Of a DNA stretch of 17,762 nucleotides, positions 7,043 to 13,793 are shown piece by piece. The notes below the pieces were generated by a model. That model made no database searches and had not been told where the DNA came from. It saw only the letters and a program-made list of their open reading frames with translations. A program made the position numbers and the translations under genes. Position 1 is the stretch's first letter; every line of letters starts with the position of its first letter. This DNA comes from Nitrososphaeraceae archaeon (lineage in GTDB: Archaea > Thermoproteota > Nitrososphaeria > Nitrososphaerales > Nitrososphaeraceae), in assembly GCA_025937665.1 (NCBI GenBank), contig JAICQW010000016.1, forward strand, positions 1 to 17,762. Reading direction: 5' to 3'.

Positions 7043-8300
7043 AAACTGAAAATATTATTACGGCGCTAACCAGAAAGGTTGCTCCTCCAGTCAAATTATA
7101 CAAGACTCCACCCGCAATTAACCCAATTATACTTGCTATACCTCCAATGCTGCCTGCAACGCCTTGAACAGCTCCTTGAAGATCTGTTCCTGCACGTTTT
7201 GAGAGTATGGACATAAAAGAAGGCCACATAAGCCCGTTACCAATAGCAAATAAAACTACAGCTATATATACGGAGATTATGCTTTCAGAAAAAAATAACA
7301 CAAAATTTACACCCAAAATCAAACTGCCAAAAATAACTAGTTTTTCTTCGGAAAATTTTATCAATGCTTTACGCAAAACTGGTCCTTGGATGAATACCAT
7401 GATGCCACTTAATACTGCGTAAAATATTCCTAGCTGTGTTACTGACCAATGGAGCACATTTGCTGCATGAGTCGGAAACGAAGCGTAGTATACATTAAAT
7501 CCAAGGAATATTAAAAAATATAACACGAGTAAAAATGAAATATGTTCTAGTTTGAATACATCTCCAAACTTTGACTTCACAGCACTATCTTGAGGGTAAC
7601 AATCCTTACACTCTTGGGCAAAAACCTTTCTGATTGTTCCTTTTTCAGGAATCACAATCTGATTAGACTTTGGTATCGATTCCCGCAATAGAAATCCTAT
7701 TACAATCAGAGTAACTATAGATAGTAACAATGCAGCCAGGACCGGAAGTAATGCACCATAAAACGTCCCTCCTAAAATTCCTGCTAGGGCAGGACCTAAG
7801 ATAAAACCTAGGTTAGAAGATATAGCCATTTTGCCAAAGTTATTACTCCTATTTTTGTCAGTAGAGATATCCGAAAGATAGGCATTTGCGACAGAAATAT
7901 TACCGCCGGTAACTCCGTCTATTGCTCTTGCAAGAAATATGAAAAGTAATGGAACAGCAACCACAAATGTTCCAAAATACTCTAAATTGATATTAAAAAT
8001 CCTGTCAATTGGCAAGAGTAAAGCAATAACAAATAATATCCAACCAATTGCTGTGCCAACATTGCTTAACAAAAGTACCTTTTTCCTTCCATAGATGTCA
8101 GACCATCTACCCAGTATTGGAGATCCTATAAGTTGGAACGCTGGATAAGTAGCAGCTAGTATGCTATAGATTACCGCATCACCTCCGAAATTCATGACTA
8201 AAAACACTAGAAACGGTAGTACGATACTGAACCCTAATGTACCTGTAAAATTAACCAACAATATAGCAAAAAGTGGATTCCGTTTTTTTGTGTTGATCAT
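7011..8300 (-). CDS. Major facilitator superfamily (MFS) transporter
   Basis: A 429-residue inner-membrane carrier with about 12 hydrophobic helices, probably a proton-coupled exporter. The MFS motif A, GRWSDIYGRKK (64-74), sits in the loop after helix 2, and the following pattern resembles the tetracycline/multidrug efflux group (DHA1 type). A central cytoplasmic loop near residue 230 carries CKDC, two cysteines that might bind metal or form a redox pair. The substrate cannot be read from sequence. The ATG at 8300 (MINTKKRNP) gives a normal short N-terminal tail. The gene upstream on the same strand (8354-8593) ends 53 bp before it. Confidence 0.9.
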   Translation of the reverse strand: MINTKKRNPLFAILLVNFTGTLGFSIVLPFLVFLVMNFGGDAVIYSILAATYPAFQLIGSPILGRWSDIYGRKKVLLLSNVGTAIGWILFVIALLLPIDRIFNINLEYFGTFVVAVPLLFIFLARAIDGVTGGNISVANAYLSDISTDKNRSNNFGKMAISSNLGFILGPALAGILGGTFYGALLPVLAALLLSIVTLIVIGFLLRESIPKSNQIVIPEKGTIRKVFAQECKDCYPQDSAVKSKFGDVFKLEHISFLLVLYFLIFLGFNVYYASFPTHAANVLHWSVTQLGIFYAVLSGIMVFIQGPVLRKALIKFSEEKLVIFGSLILGVNFVLFFSESIISVYIAVVLFAIGNGLMWPSFMSILSKRAGTDLQGAVQGVAGSIGGIASIIGLIAGGVLYNLTGGATFLVSAVIIFSVFIMSFRLSKM

Positions 8301-8353
8301 AGTTTAGGAAAACTCAAGATAATAAAAAGCATCGAAGTTCGTGATTAGCAAAG

Positions 8354-8593
8354 TTATCTAAATGAACAGTTTCTACTACTTTTATAATGGGCACGGGAAG
8401 GTAGTGCACCATTTTCATGAAAATGGACTTCAGTGAAACCCTTTTCTTTCAAGAAATCTTCTATTGTTCCAACATAATTGCTCACATTGTTCTTTACAAA
8501 ATTGATATCTGAGATGTTTAATGCAATTTTCTTTTCGTAATCTATTTCCCATAACTCTTGTTCATCTCCTTCCAACATTACAAATTCATTCAA
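8354..8593 (-). CDS. Hypothetical acidic small protein, 79 aa
   Basis: No family recognised. The 79-residue product is acidic in its first two thirds (MLEGDEQELWEIDYEKK) and basic with Ser and His at the end (RAHYKSSRNCSFR). No signal peptide or membrane segment is visible, so it is likely cytoplasmic. The segment GTIEDFLKEKGFTEVHFHEN reads like a helix-strand pair. It is oriented like the MFS gene 53 bp downstream and divergent from the flavin monooxygenase gene. It might be cotranscribed with the transporter. No regulator-type DNA-binding motif is evident. Confidence 0.5.
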   Translation of the reverse strand: MNEFVMLEGDEQELWEIDYEKKIALNISDINFVKNNVSNYVGTIEDFLKEKGFTEVHFHENGALPSRAHYKSSRNCSFR

Positions 8594-8682
8594 TATCTTG
8601 AATATAGAAATAATGAGTATTTTAATACAATATATCGAACCAAACTTTATGTGTTATACTTTCCTTATTGAAACCAGAATAA

Positions 8683-9723
8683 ATGCAAGTGGGGATTGAT
8701 AGTTTCGCAGCATGGGATGACGCCGGCTTAACAATAAGCCCCTCTGAGCGTTTGAGAAAATTAATCGAACAAATTGAATATGCGGATAAAATTGGGTTGG
8801 ATTTATTTGGTATTGGAGAACATCACCGTAAAGAATTCCTTGATTCAGCTCCTACAGTGATCCTCGGAGCAGCAGCAGCACGAACAAAAAACATCCGACT
8901 CACAAGTGCAGTAACTGTATTGAGTGCTAGTGACCCCGTGCGGCTCTTTCAAGAATTTGCTACCTTAGATCTTTTGTCACAAGGTCGAGCAGAGATGGTT
9001 GTTGGCCGTGGTTCATTTATTGAAGCGTTTCCACTATTTGGACTAATGTTGGAAGATTATGATTCGTTATTTGCAGAAAAGTTAGATTTGTTACTAAAAA
9101 TTCGTGACAAAGAACACATCAGGTGGTCTGGAAAATATAGGCCCCCACTAAGAGGACAGGGAATTTATCCAAGACCTCTTCAAGATCCTTTGCCAATCTG
9201 GATAGGTGTCGGTGGAACCCCAGAATCATTTGTCCGTGCTGGTCAACTTGGGCTCCCATTAATGGTTGCAATCATAGGTGGCGAAACACGTAGTTTCAAA
9301 CCCTTAATCGATCTCTATAGGAAGTCAGGAAAGCAAGCAGGCCATTCGGATGATCAATTGAAAGTAGGTGTGCATTCGTTAGGATATGTAGCGGAGAGTA
9401 CAAAGCAAGCAGCCGATGATTTTTTTCCAGGGTACGCCCATACAATGACTGAAATTGGGAAGGAACGTGGATGGCCCAAAATGACTCGTGCCCATTTTGA
9501 GGAGCAGATAGGTCCTCAAGGCGCCCTCATTATCGGTGATCCCGCCGAGGTTATCCAGAAGATTATAAGACACAGCAAAACCCTAGATGGTATTTCGCGT
9601 ATCACCTTTATGATGAACCCAGCATCATTACCTCATGAGAAGCTAATGAATGCCACAGAATTAATAGGAAAAAAAGTTGCCCCCGCTCTTCGTGAAGAAC
9701 TAAATGAAAATCGCAATGATTGA
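8683..9723 (+). CDS. LLM-class flavin-dependent oxidoreductase (bacterial luciferase-like monooxygenase)
   Basis: A 346-residue TIM-barrel enzyme of the luciferase-like monooxygenase family, expected to use reduced FMN (or F420) to oxidise a small substrate. Family stretches include FGIGEHHRKEF near residue 44, then TSAVTVLSASDPVRLFQEFATLDLLSQGRAEMVVGRGS (residues about 73-110) and PLPIWIGVGGTPESFVRAG near 169. The GRGSF motif with the EHH motif is typical of a bacterial alkanal-monooxygenase-like subgroup. Length is normal, and the ATG at 8683 gives the usual strand-1 start MQVGIDSF. By eye its codons are richer in G and C than those of neighbouring genes, which together with its bacterial look suggests horizontal acquisition. 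A decayed short-chain dehydrogenase follows. The substrate is unknown. Confidence 0.88.
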   Translation: MQVGIDSFAAWDDAGLTISPSERLRKLIEQIEYADKIGLDLFGIGEHHRKEFLDSAPTVILGAAAARTKNIRLTSAVTVLSASDPVRLFQEFATLDLLSQGRAEMVVGRGSFIEAFPLFGLMLEDYDSLFAEKLDLLLKIRDKEHIRWSGKYRPPLRGQGIYPRPLQDPLPIWIGVGGTPESFVRAGQLGLPLMVAIIGGETRSFKPLIDLYRKSGKQAGHSDDQLKVGVHSLGYVAESTKQAADDFFPGYAHTMTEIGKERGWPKMTRAHFEEQIGPQGALIIGDPAEVIQKIIRHSKTLDGISRITFMMNPASLPHEKLMNATELIGKKVAPALREELNENRND

Positions 9724-9900
9724 TAGTCCAAATCAGAAACATGATATGTTGTAACTTGATATGGGCCGTCTGACGCTTTAGGAATTATATATCGTTCCCT
9801 TCGCAATTACTAACTAAATACACGACATGCACAATTTCGCTCTTTTACATAATTAAGTCATTCAAGCAAATATTATAAGACATGCTACATTATATTGAAC

Positions 9901-10085
9901 ATGACAAAAGTTGCATTAGTAACTAACAGCTCGAGGGGTATAGGATACGAAACATCTCTTCTGTTCGCGAGAAACCATTTTGCAACTTACGCATCCATGA
10001 GAAATTTGAAGGAGTGACGACCTACTGAAAATAGAACTAATGAAAAAATCCCTTTAAGGTAATTCAGTTAGATGTAGGAATTTTA
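9901..10085 (+). pseudogene. Remnant of a short-chain dehydrogenase/reductase (SDR)
   Basis: An ATG begins MTKVALVTNSSRGIGYETS, clearly the first strand and nucleotide-binding loop of an SDR (family pattern TGxxxGIG, here with Asn for the first Gly). The frame reaches a TGA at 10015-10017 after 38 residues. Directly after it another frame continues SDDLLKIELMKKS, and a third frame gives KVIQLDV, the usual end of SDR strand 3 (position 60-65 of a normal enzyme). After that no SDR sequence remains, so about three quarters of the gene is missing. A TATA-like ATTATAAG lies about 30 bp upstream. Two frameshifts plus truncation make it a pseudogene. Its former partner may have been the flavin oxidoreductase upstream. 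Confidence 0.75.
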
Positions 10086-10170
10086 TTATTAATACAGTTT
10101 TCATATGAGATTAGTATTACCTAATAAAAAGAACGTTACAATTTAAGTCATTTTTAGTTGAATCTAATTC

Positions 10171-10581
10171 TCAATAAGGAAATCTCTTTTGCATATCGTA
10201 AGAATGTAACTGAGTATCTACTTCTTTAAGAAGATCATGCATACCTATAGGCTTTTGCAGAAACGTATTGATAATTTTTTTCTTTGAATAGTCTAGAAAC
10301 ACCTTATCGTCAATTTGAAATGCAGTCATCAAAATTGTTCTAACGGATGGGTTTAAGTCCTTAATCTTTTTTAGAAATTCCATACCGTTCAAGCCAGACA
10401 TCTTAAAATCTGAAATTACCAACACATAGGCATGTGCGTTAACTTGAAAATGTTCAAGTGCCAAAATTGGATCAGTAAAAGTTAGCACTGTTATACCAGT
10501 AATACTGTTTAAGATATCATGAAAAAGAAGTGTGATATCTGCATCGTCATCTACAATGGAAATTATTCGGTTGGTAGTCAT
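10171..10581 (-). CDS. Single-domain response regulator (CheY-like receiver)
   Basis: A 136-residue protein made of one receiver domain and no output domain. Phosphorylation is expected at D58 (VISDFKMSGLNG), with the acidic pocket D12/D13 (VDDDADI), the conserved hydroxyl residue T86 (LMTAF) and K110 (LQKPIG). Such stand-alone receivers act by protein-protein contact, relaying signals from a histidine kinase to another protein or phosphotransfer domain. No kinase gene is in this window, so the partner is unknown. The ATG at 10581 gives MTTNRIISIVDDD, the standard strand-1 start. The gene is divergent from the CDGSH gene with about 155 bp between. Confidence 0.92.
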   Translation of the reverse strand: MTTNRIISIVDDDADITLLFHDILNSITGITVLTFTDPILALEHFQVNAHAYVLVISDFKMSGLNGMEFLKKIKDLNPSVRTILMTAFQIDDKVFLDYSKKKIINTFLQKPIGMHDLLKEVDTQLHSYDMQKRFPY

Positions 10582-10706
10582 GTTTTATAGATCGTCCAAA
10601 ACCTTTACATTAATTATGCACGATTTAGAAACAAACAATAAATAAGTTTGTCTTTATCGCAGGCAAATAACTATAGTGCTGGAAGGATATTGTACTTGAA
10701 GATCTA

Positions 10707-10715
10707 CTTATATAC
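10707..10715 (+). promoter_or_regulatory. TATA box of the CDGSH-protein gene
   Basis: CTTATATAC is centred 26 bp ahead of the ATG at 10737, the exact spacing for a leaderless archaeal transcript. No ribosome binding site is visible between. Confidence 0.5.
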
Positions 10716-10736
10716 TGTATATGGCTGAAATATATC

Positions 10737-10916
10737 ATGGTCAGAGTAGAAATAAAATGTAATGAAAATGGACCTGAATTGGTGGTAGTTGATGGGAAAG
10801 TGTTTGCCGCAATGAGTAGGTGTGGGGCATCCAATAGTAAGCCGTATTGTGATGGAAGCCACTCAAAAATTGGCTTTAAGGCCGAAGCAAAGGACATAGT
10901 CGTTGTAGAGCAATAA
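10737..10916 (+). CDS. CDGSH iron-sulfur domain protein, 59 aa, with Ser for the first ligand Cys
   Basis: A small NEET-type protein. Such proteins carry a 2Fe-2S cluster held by three Cys and one His and take part in redox or Fe-S transfer. The sequence after a short beta region is MSRCGASNSKPYCDGSH. The normal pattern is C-x-C-x2-S-x3-P-x-C-D-G-S-H. Here C29, C38 and H42 are present but the first position (27) is Ser, codon AGT, one base from the Cys codon TGT. The rest of the motif is perfectly kept. The usual K/R-x-GF end (KIGFKAEA) follows. With 59 residues it is a minimal single-domain form. A promoter fits a leaderless transcript. The opposite strand carries only a chance frame here. 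Confidence 0.88.
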   Translation: MVRVEIKCNENGPELVVVDGKVFAAMSRCGASNSKPYCDGSHSKIGFKAEAKDIVVVEQ

Positions 10917-11105
10917 ATCTCGTTATTCTGTAGTTTTATTTACTTTATGTCCACCTATTGGCTGATATAAAAATGGATAAGGATTTTCTTCCTCCAGGAG
11001 GTGGTAGTGGGAAACTTCAAAACTTCAAAAGTTCAAAACTTCAAAAATAAACCCCTAACTCCAGACACTTTGGTTAAATAAGCCATCTATGAGTAGTAAA
11101 TGGGA
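10917..11105. other. Gene-poor gap with octamer repeat
   Basis: This stretch between the CDGSH gene and the next small frame holds a 25-codon frame (10973-11050, starting MDKDFLPPGGGSGK) that I do not trust, and the tandem octamer repeat described separately. I see no RNA gene. Confidence 0.4.
11012..11043 (+). repeat. Four tandem copies of an 8-bp unit, AAACTTCA
   Basis: Four head-to-tail octamers: copies 1, 2 and 4 are AAACTTCA and copy 3 is AAAGTTCA. A short A tract follows. It may be slippage-prone. Confidence 0.85.
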
Positions 11106-11198
11106 ATGCCAACCGACATATCAAAGTGGACGATAGTCTCATTGATATTATCTACAGCAACGCTAATAGTAGGACTAGTAATTCTAGCCACCAAGTAG
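11106..11198 (+). CDS. Possible single-span membrane peptide, 30 aa
   Basis: An ATG-to-TAG frame encodes 30 residues starting MPTDISKWTIVSLIL, followed by a continuous hydrophobic stretch to LVILATK. It would form one membrane helix with a Lys at each end. No family is recognised, and AT-rich DNA can yield such frames by chance. It precedes the membrane-anchored secreted protein at 11362 on the same strand. A longer frame overlapping it at 11126-11356 shows no protein-like pattern. Confidence 0.3.
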   Translation: MPTDISKWTIVSLILSTATLIVGLVILATK

Positions 11199-11361
11199 TA
11201 AATAAGTTTCACTTTACCGGCCATCTAATATGCGTCTTATCAAAACTCTTCATTAGCAATGCCCATGTATATTTTATTGATGTAAATACCATTTCAGGGA
11301 GGAAAAAGGGGGTTATATATGGAAGGGAAATAATAAGGAAGACGTCGGTGTACTAATAGAT

Positions 11362-11874
11362 ATGTTACTGGTATTAATTGCCACATTCTTTTTTGTAACG
11401 GTATTGAGTATTTCTGTTAATCCAACTATCGCTCACATATTCAATTCAAATAATACCCAAGTTTGGAATAACACCGAAGATAACATTCGAATCGAGTTTG
11501 GATACTTCCCTGAAGAGCCTATTATAGACACCTTTACAAATTTAGCATTTAGTATAACAAATTTAAGAACAGGTGACCATAGTGCGGAAGGTATCGCTCA
11601 GGTAACAGTTACAAATGGTCAGAGACTCTTTAAATTTAGTAACGTAAGCATACAAAACGGAGACTTTTCAGTAGACTATTTGTTCCCTGATGACGGGACA
11701 CATCAAGTATTGCTAAGACTTGACAAAAATGATTCAATTAATCTGGCCTCCTTTCAAGTATTCGTGCCACATCAAACTCCTCCTGATCTAGTAAATAATA
11801 CTCAAAACGTTATCATTGCATTAGCGTTATTTGGTGCTGTAGGCTTAATTACGATATTTATTGTTAGGAGATGA
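11362..11874 (+). CDS. Secreted, C-terminally membrane-anchored hypothetical protein
   Basis: A 170-residue protein with an N-terminal signal peptide (residues 1-24, ending near PTIAHIF), an extracytoplasmic beta-rich domain and a C-terminal membrane helix (about 148-168) ending in RR, the usual stop-transfer mark. The domain (from IRIEFGYFPEEP through HQVLLRLDKND) resembles Ig-like/YtkA-like folds that present a single beta-sandwich outside the cell. It carries several N-x-S/T sites. The role is unknown; display on the outer face of the membrane is the best reading. A TATA-like GTTATATAT lies at 11312-11320. Confidence 0.75.
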   Translation: MLLVLIATFFFVTVLSISVNPTIAHIFNSNNTQVWNNTEDNIRIEFGYFPEEPIIDTFTNLAFSITNLRTGDHSAEGIAQVTVTNGQRLFKFSNVSIQNGDFSVDYLFPDDGTHQVLLRLDKNDSINLASFQVFVPHQTPPDLVNNTQNVIIALALFGAVGLITIFIVRR

Positions 11875-11994
11875 AGTTTCGGAATCTGAAATTCAAAAGT
11901 GGATAATGGGATCTCAGAAGTGGTAAAAAAAATATCTTTACTAAATTAAAATTTCATTAGTTAAATTAAATCAAAAAAAATGCGGAATAGGGAG

Positions 11995-12381
11995 TTACTT
12001 TCCGTTTATACCTTCTTTTATTTCACCGCTTATGTTACTCAATACATCTGCTGCTCCCGTACCTGCCTTTTTAGCAGCCTCTACTGTCTTGTTTAAGATT
12101 TCTGTCCCTACATCACTCATATTTTGTCCAAGTCCCGTACCTACATCACTCATATTTTGTTTAAGTTCATTTAGTGCAGAACCTACATTATCCCCCGCAT
12201 TATTCAGTACTGAAGAAGCTTTTTGTCCCTGTTCGGAAGCAGTTTGATTAGCAGCAGCAGTCATGTTCCCGACAGCATTCGAAGCATTCGTAGTTACATT
12301 TTGCGCCATAATTTGTTGAGTTGAGATTGCAATTACCAAGATAGACAATATCATACCCATGAAAAGTATTTTTCCATTCAT
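11995..12381 (-). CDS. Secreted Asn/Ala-rich protein with eight N-glycosylation sequons
   Basis: A 128-residue protein. Residues 1-26 form a signal peptide ending IMAQ. The mature part of about 100 residues is Asn, Ala, Ser and Gly rich with low hydrophobicity and a strong helical repeat look, similar in texture to LEA- or apolipoprotein-like proteins. It contains eight N-x-S/T sequons (NVT, NAS, NMT, NQT, NMS twice, NKT, NIS), so it may be heavily N-glycosylated on the cell surface. QNMSDVGT occurs twice, 11 residues apart, from a 33-bp DNA repeat. No catalytic motif is visible. A TATA-like TATTTAAATT at about 12401-12411 on its strand supports expression. Confidence 0.7.
   Translation of the reverse strand: MNGKILFMGMILSILVIAISTQQIMAQNVTTNASNAVGNMTAAANQTASEQGQKASSVLNNAGDNVGSALNELKQNMSDVGTGLGQNMSDVGTEILNKTVEAAKKAGTGAADVLSNISGEIKEGINGK
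12109..12160 (-). repeat. Direct repeat of 19 bp with 33-bp period inside the Asn-rich gene
   Basis: The same 19 bases occur at 12109-12127 and 12142-12160. The period of 33 keeps frame and duplicates 11 residues of the protein, including one N-glycosylation sequon. Confidence 0.85.
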
Positions 12382-12516
12382 GGTTGATGTTCAGGCGAGT
12401 GTTAATTTAAATATTAGCATTCGAATTTCACTTCGCTCTATTCAAATATTCAGATCTCATCTCATTCAACCTAAAATTAGTTACTTTACTAATTCTATCT
12501 TTCTAATAGCACGTTT

Positions 12517-12999
12517 TTATTGAAAACCGAGTAGTAATTTGTCAATGTATTCCTTTATTAAGGAACTCATTTTTTTTCTTACAAATTCTTTGGATATTTC
12601 ATTTTTGGCATAACTAAGTTCTACAGGATGATCATCGCCTAGTAATCCTTCTTCAAAAATATGTATTCTTTCATTCCTTGGAAAGAAAGTTATCCTTCTT
12701 ACAGTGGGTTGCTTTGTAATCTTGATGGAATCCTTTAGTTCAAACGTAACGCCTTCATTTAACTGATACGGTCTTTCTATGATGCAACTCAGATACATAT
12801 TTTGTTGTTTAGTATCAAGGAATTTTTTATATTCGATCATTATAGGTAGCACAGTTTTCTTGATTATTTCATTGAATTCCTTATCAAATCCTGGTTTTTG
12901 TACTAGCTGTTTTTCGTTTAGTAGGCTTTGCCGTTTCAGTGTTATTTCTAATTTATGAAGGGATGGACCTAACTCGTCGTCTAACGTTTTCAATTCCAA
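12517..12999 (-). CDS. Hypothetical protein, 160 aa
   Basis: No family recognised. The 160-residue soluble protein appears to have a helical N-terminal half (EFNEIIKKTVLPIMIEYKK), a central beta part (SCIIERPYQLNEGVTFELKD followed by VRRITFFPRNERIHIFEEG) and a helical, basic end (FVRKKMSSLIKEYIDKLL). There is no signal peptide or membrane segment and only one Cys. The ATG at 12999 gives MELKTLDDEL. It lies alone between intergenic gaps, so context says nothing about its job. Residue pattern and length support a real gene. Confidence 0.6.
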   Translation of the reverse strand: MELKTLDDELGPSLHKLEITLKRQSLLNEKQLVQKPGFDKEFNEIIKKTVLPIMIEYKKFLDTKQQNMYLSCIIERPYQLNEGVTFELKDSIKITKQPTVRRITFFPRNERIHIFEEGLLGDDHPVELSYAKNEISKEFVRKKMSSLIKEYIDKLLLGFQ

Positions 13000-13027
13000 G
13001 AAATATTTGATTACCTATTATTTTTAT

Positions 13028-13192
13028 TTAGTGACTCACCCTATGGGATATTGTTACTGGAATCCAAACCATATTGTAACAATGTTGTTTTAAATCGCAA
13101 ACAGGGGCAAAGTCGTTATGACAACGAGAACCATCCGAACCATGTTCATCTTTTCTGTGCCCGCAACTAAGGCAGATGTCATGTAACTGCAT
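13028..13192 (-). CDS. Small Cys/His-rich, probably zinc-binding protein, 54 aa
   Basis: A frame on the minus strand encodes 54 residues with five Cys and many His. The first half reads ICLSCGHRKDEHGSDGSRC, followed by HNDFAPVCDLKQHC. C7-x2-C10 with H12 and H17, then C24, C32 and C38 with neighbouring His, is the look of a compact zinc finger or treble-clef-like knuckle. The end (MVWIPVTISHRVSH) is beta-like. A TATA-like GTTATAAGTTAA on its strand (13211-13222) is 19-30 bp ahead of the ATG, fitting a leaderless transcript. Two inverted repeats lie just upstream of that. I recall short CGHRKxxHG-type proteins in Nitrososphaerales but cannot confirm the family. Confidence 0.6.
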   Translation of the reverse strand: MQLHDICLSCGHRKDEHGSDGSRCHNDFAPVCDLKQHCYNMVWIPVTISHRVSH

Positions 13193-13210
13193 GGTATGAT
13201 ACAGGTCAAA

Positions 13211-13222
13211 TTAACTTATAAC
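13211..13222 (-). promoter_or_regulatory. TATA box of the 54-aa Cys/His protein
   Basis: On the minus strand: GTTATAAGTTAA, centred about 25 bp ahead of the ATG at 13192. Position fits transcription starting at the start codon. Confidence 0.45.
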
Positions 13223-13227
13223 GGTTC

Positions 13228-13262
13228 AAAGTGTTGAAGCACTTTAATTAGAAATTCTAATT
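13228..13262. promoter_or_regulatory. Two adjacent inverted repeats, possible operator region
   Basis: The first is AAAGTG / CACTTT with a 6-base loop (13228-13245). The second, directly joined, is AATTAGAA / TTCTAATT around one central base (13246-13262). They lie just upstream of the TATA box of the 54-aa gene, where an archaeal activator or repressor could bind. Confidence 0.4.
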
Positions 13263-13619
13263 TTTAACACTCCCGAGTTAGATATTTTAATGGAAAGATC
13301 CAAATATTAATTATGGTGTGGTCTCTCAAATAGTCCGATTGATGATTTATTGATGAACTACATAATATGGGACTGGTAAAAAAATTAGCGGACCAAGATA
13401 TTAGTGACTTTGGAAGGAAAACAAGTGACTGAGAAGCCAAAATAGAATTTGAACTCTTTGTGTTACTCTCTAACACAATTACTAGTGGCAATCAAAAACG
13501 GAAAGGACATTACTCTATAGTTTCAATATCGTATAGAAGATTGACATGTAATAATATCTCGGACGATAAGTGTAAAATCCTTTTATCTAAGGAACATGAT
13601 AGTTACGTAACAAAATAAT

Positions 13620-13742
13620 ATGTCGTGTACTAGTTGCAAGAAAAATATTGACTCACCTAATTTATTTATGGATATTTACGTTTGCGATATATGTTACCAT
13701 AAACTAATTTCTAAAGTATTTTATACTAATACTGTCAATTAG
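13620..13742 (+). CDS. Possible four-Cys zinc-ribbon microprotein, 40 aa
   Basis: An ATG-to-TAG frame encodes 40 residues with C3-x2-C6 near the start (MSCTSCKKN) and C22-x2-C25 in the middle (VCDICYHKL). Two CxxC pairs about 16 residues apart match a minimal zinc ribbon. The C-terminal 15 residues are neutral and Thr/Asn-rich. A TATA-like TTTTATCT lies near 13579-13586, about 37 bp ahead. No family is recognised. Two spaced CxxC pairs are unlikely in random AT-rich sequence, which is the main argument for it. Confidence 0.45.
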   Translation: MSCTSCKKNIDSPNLFMDIYVCDICYHKLISKVFYTNTVN

Positions 13743-13793
13743 AGTGTTTAAATTCCCAAACTAATTAATATTCTCAATTTTAAGACAATACAA

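Noticed and set aside
10625..10897. A 90-codon minus-strand frame
   Set aside because: It lies antisense to the CDGSH gene, whose motif is unmistakable; the minus frame is a shadow.
11126..11356. A 76-codon frame on the plus strand
   Set aside because: Ser/Asn/Ile-rich with no ordered pattern; it overlaps a better small hydrophobic frame and contains the TATA-like element of the gene at 11362.
13264..13491. A 75-codon minus-strand frame, and a 21-codon plus-strand frame at 13367 within it
   Set aside because: No domain, signal or ordered pattern in the first; the second is too short to support.
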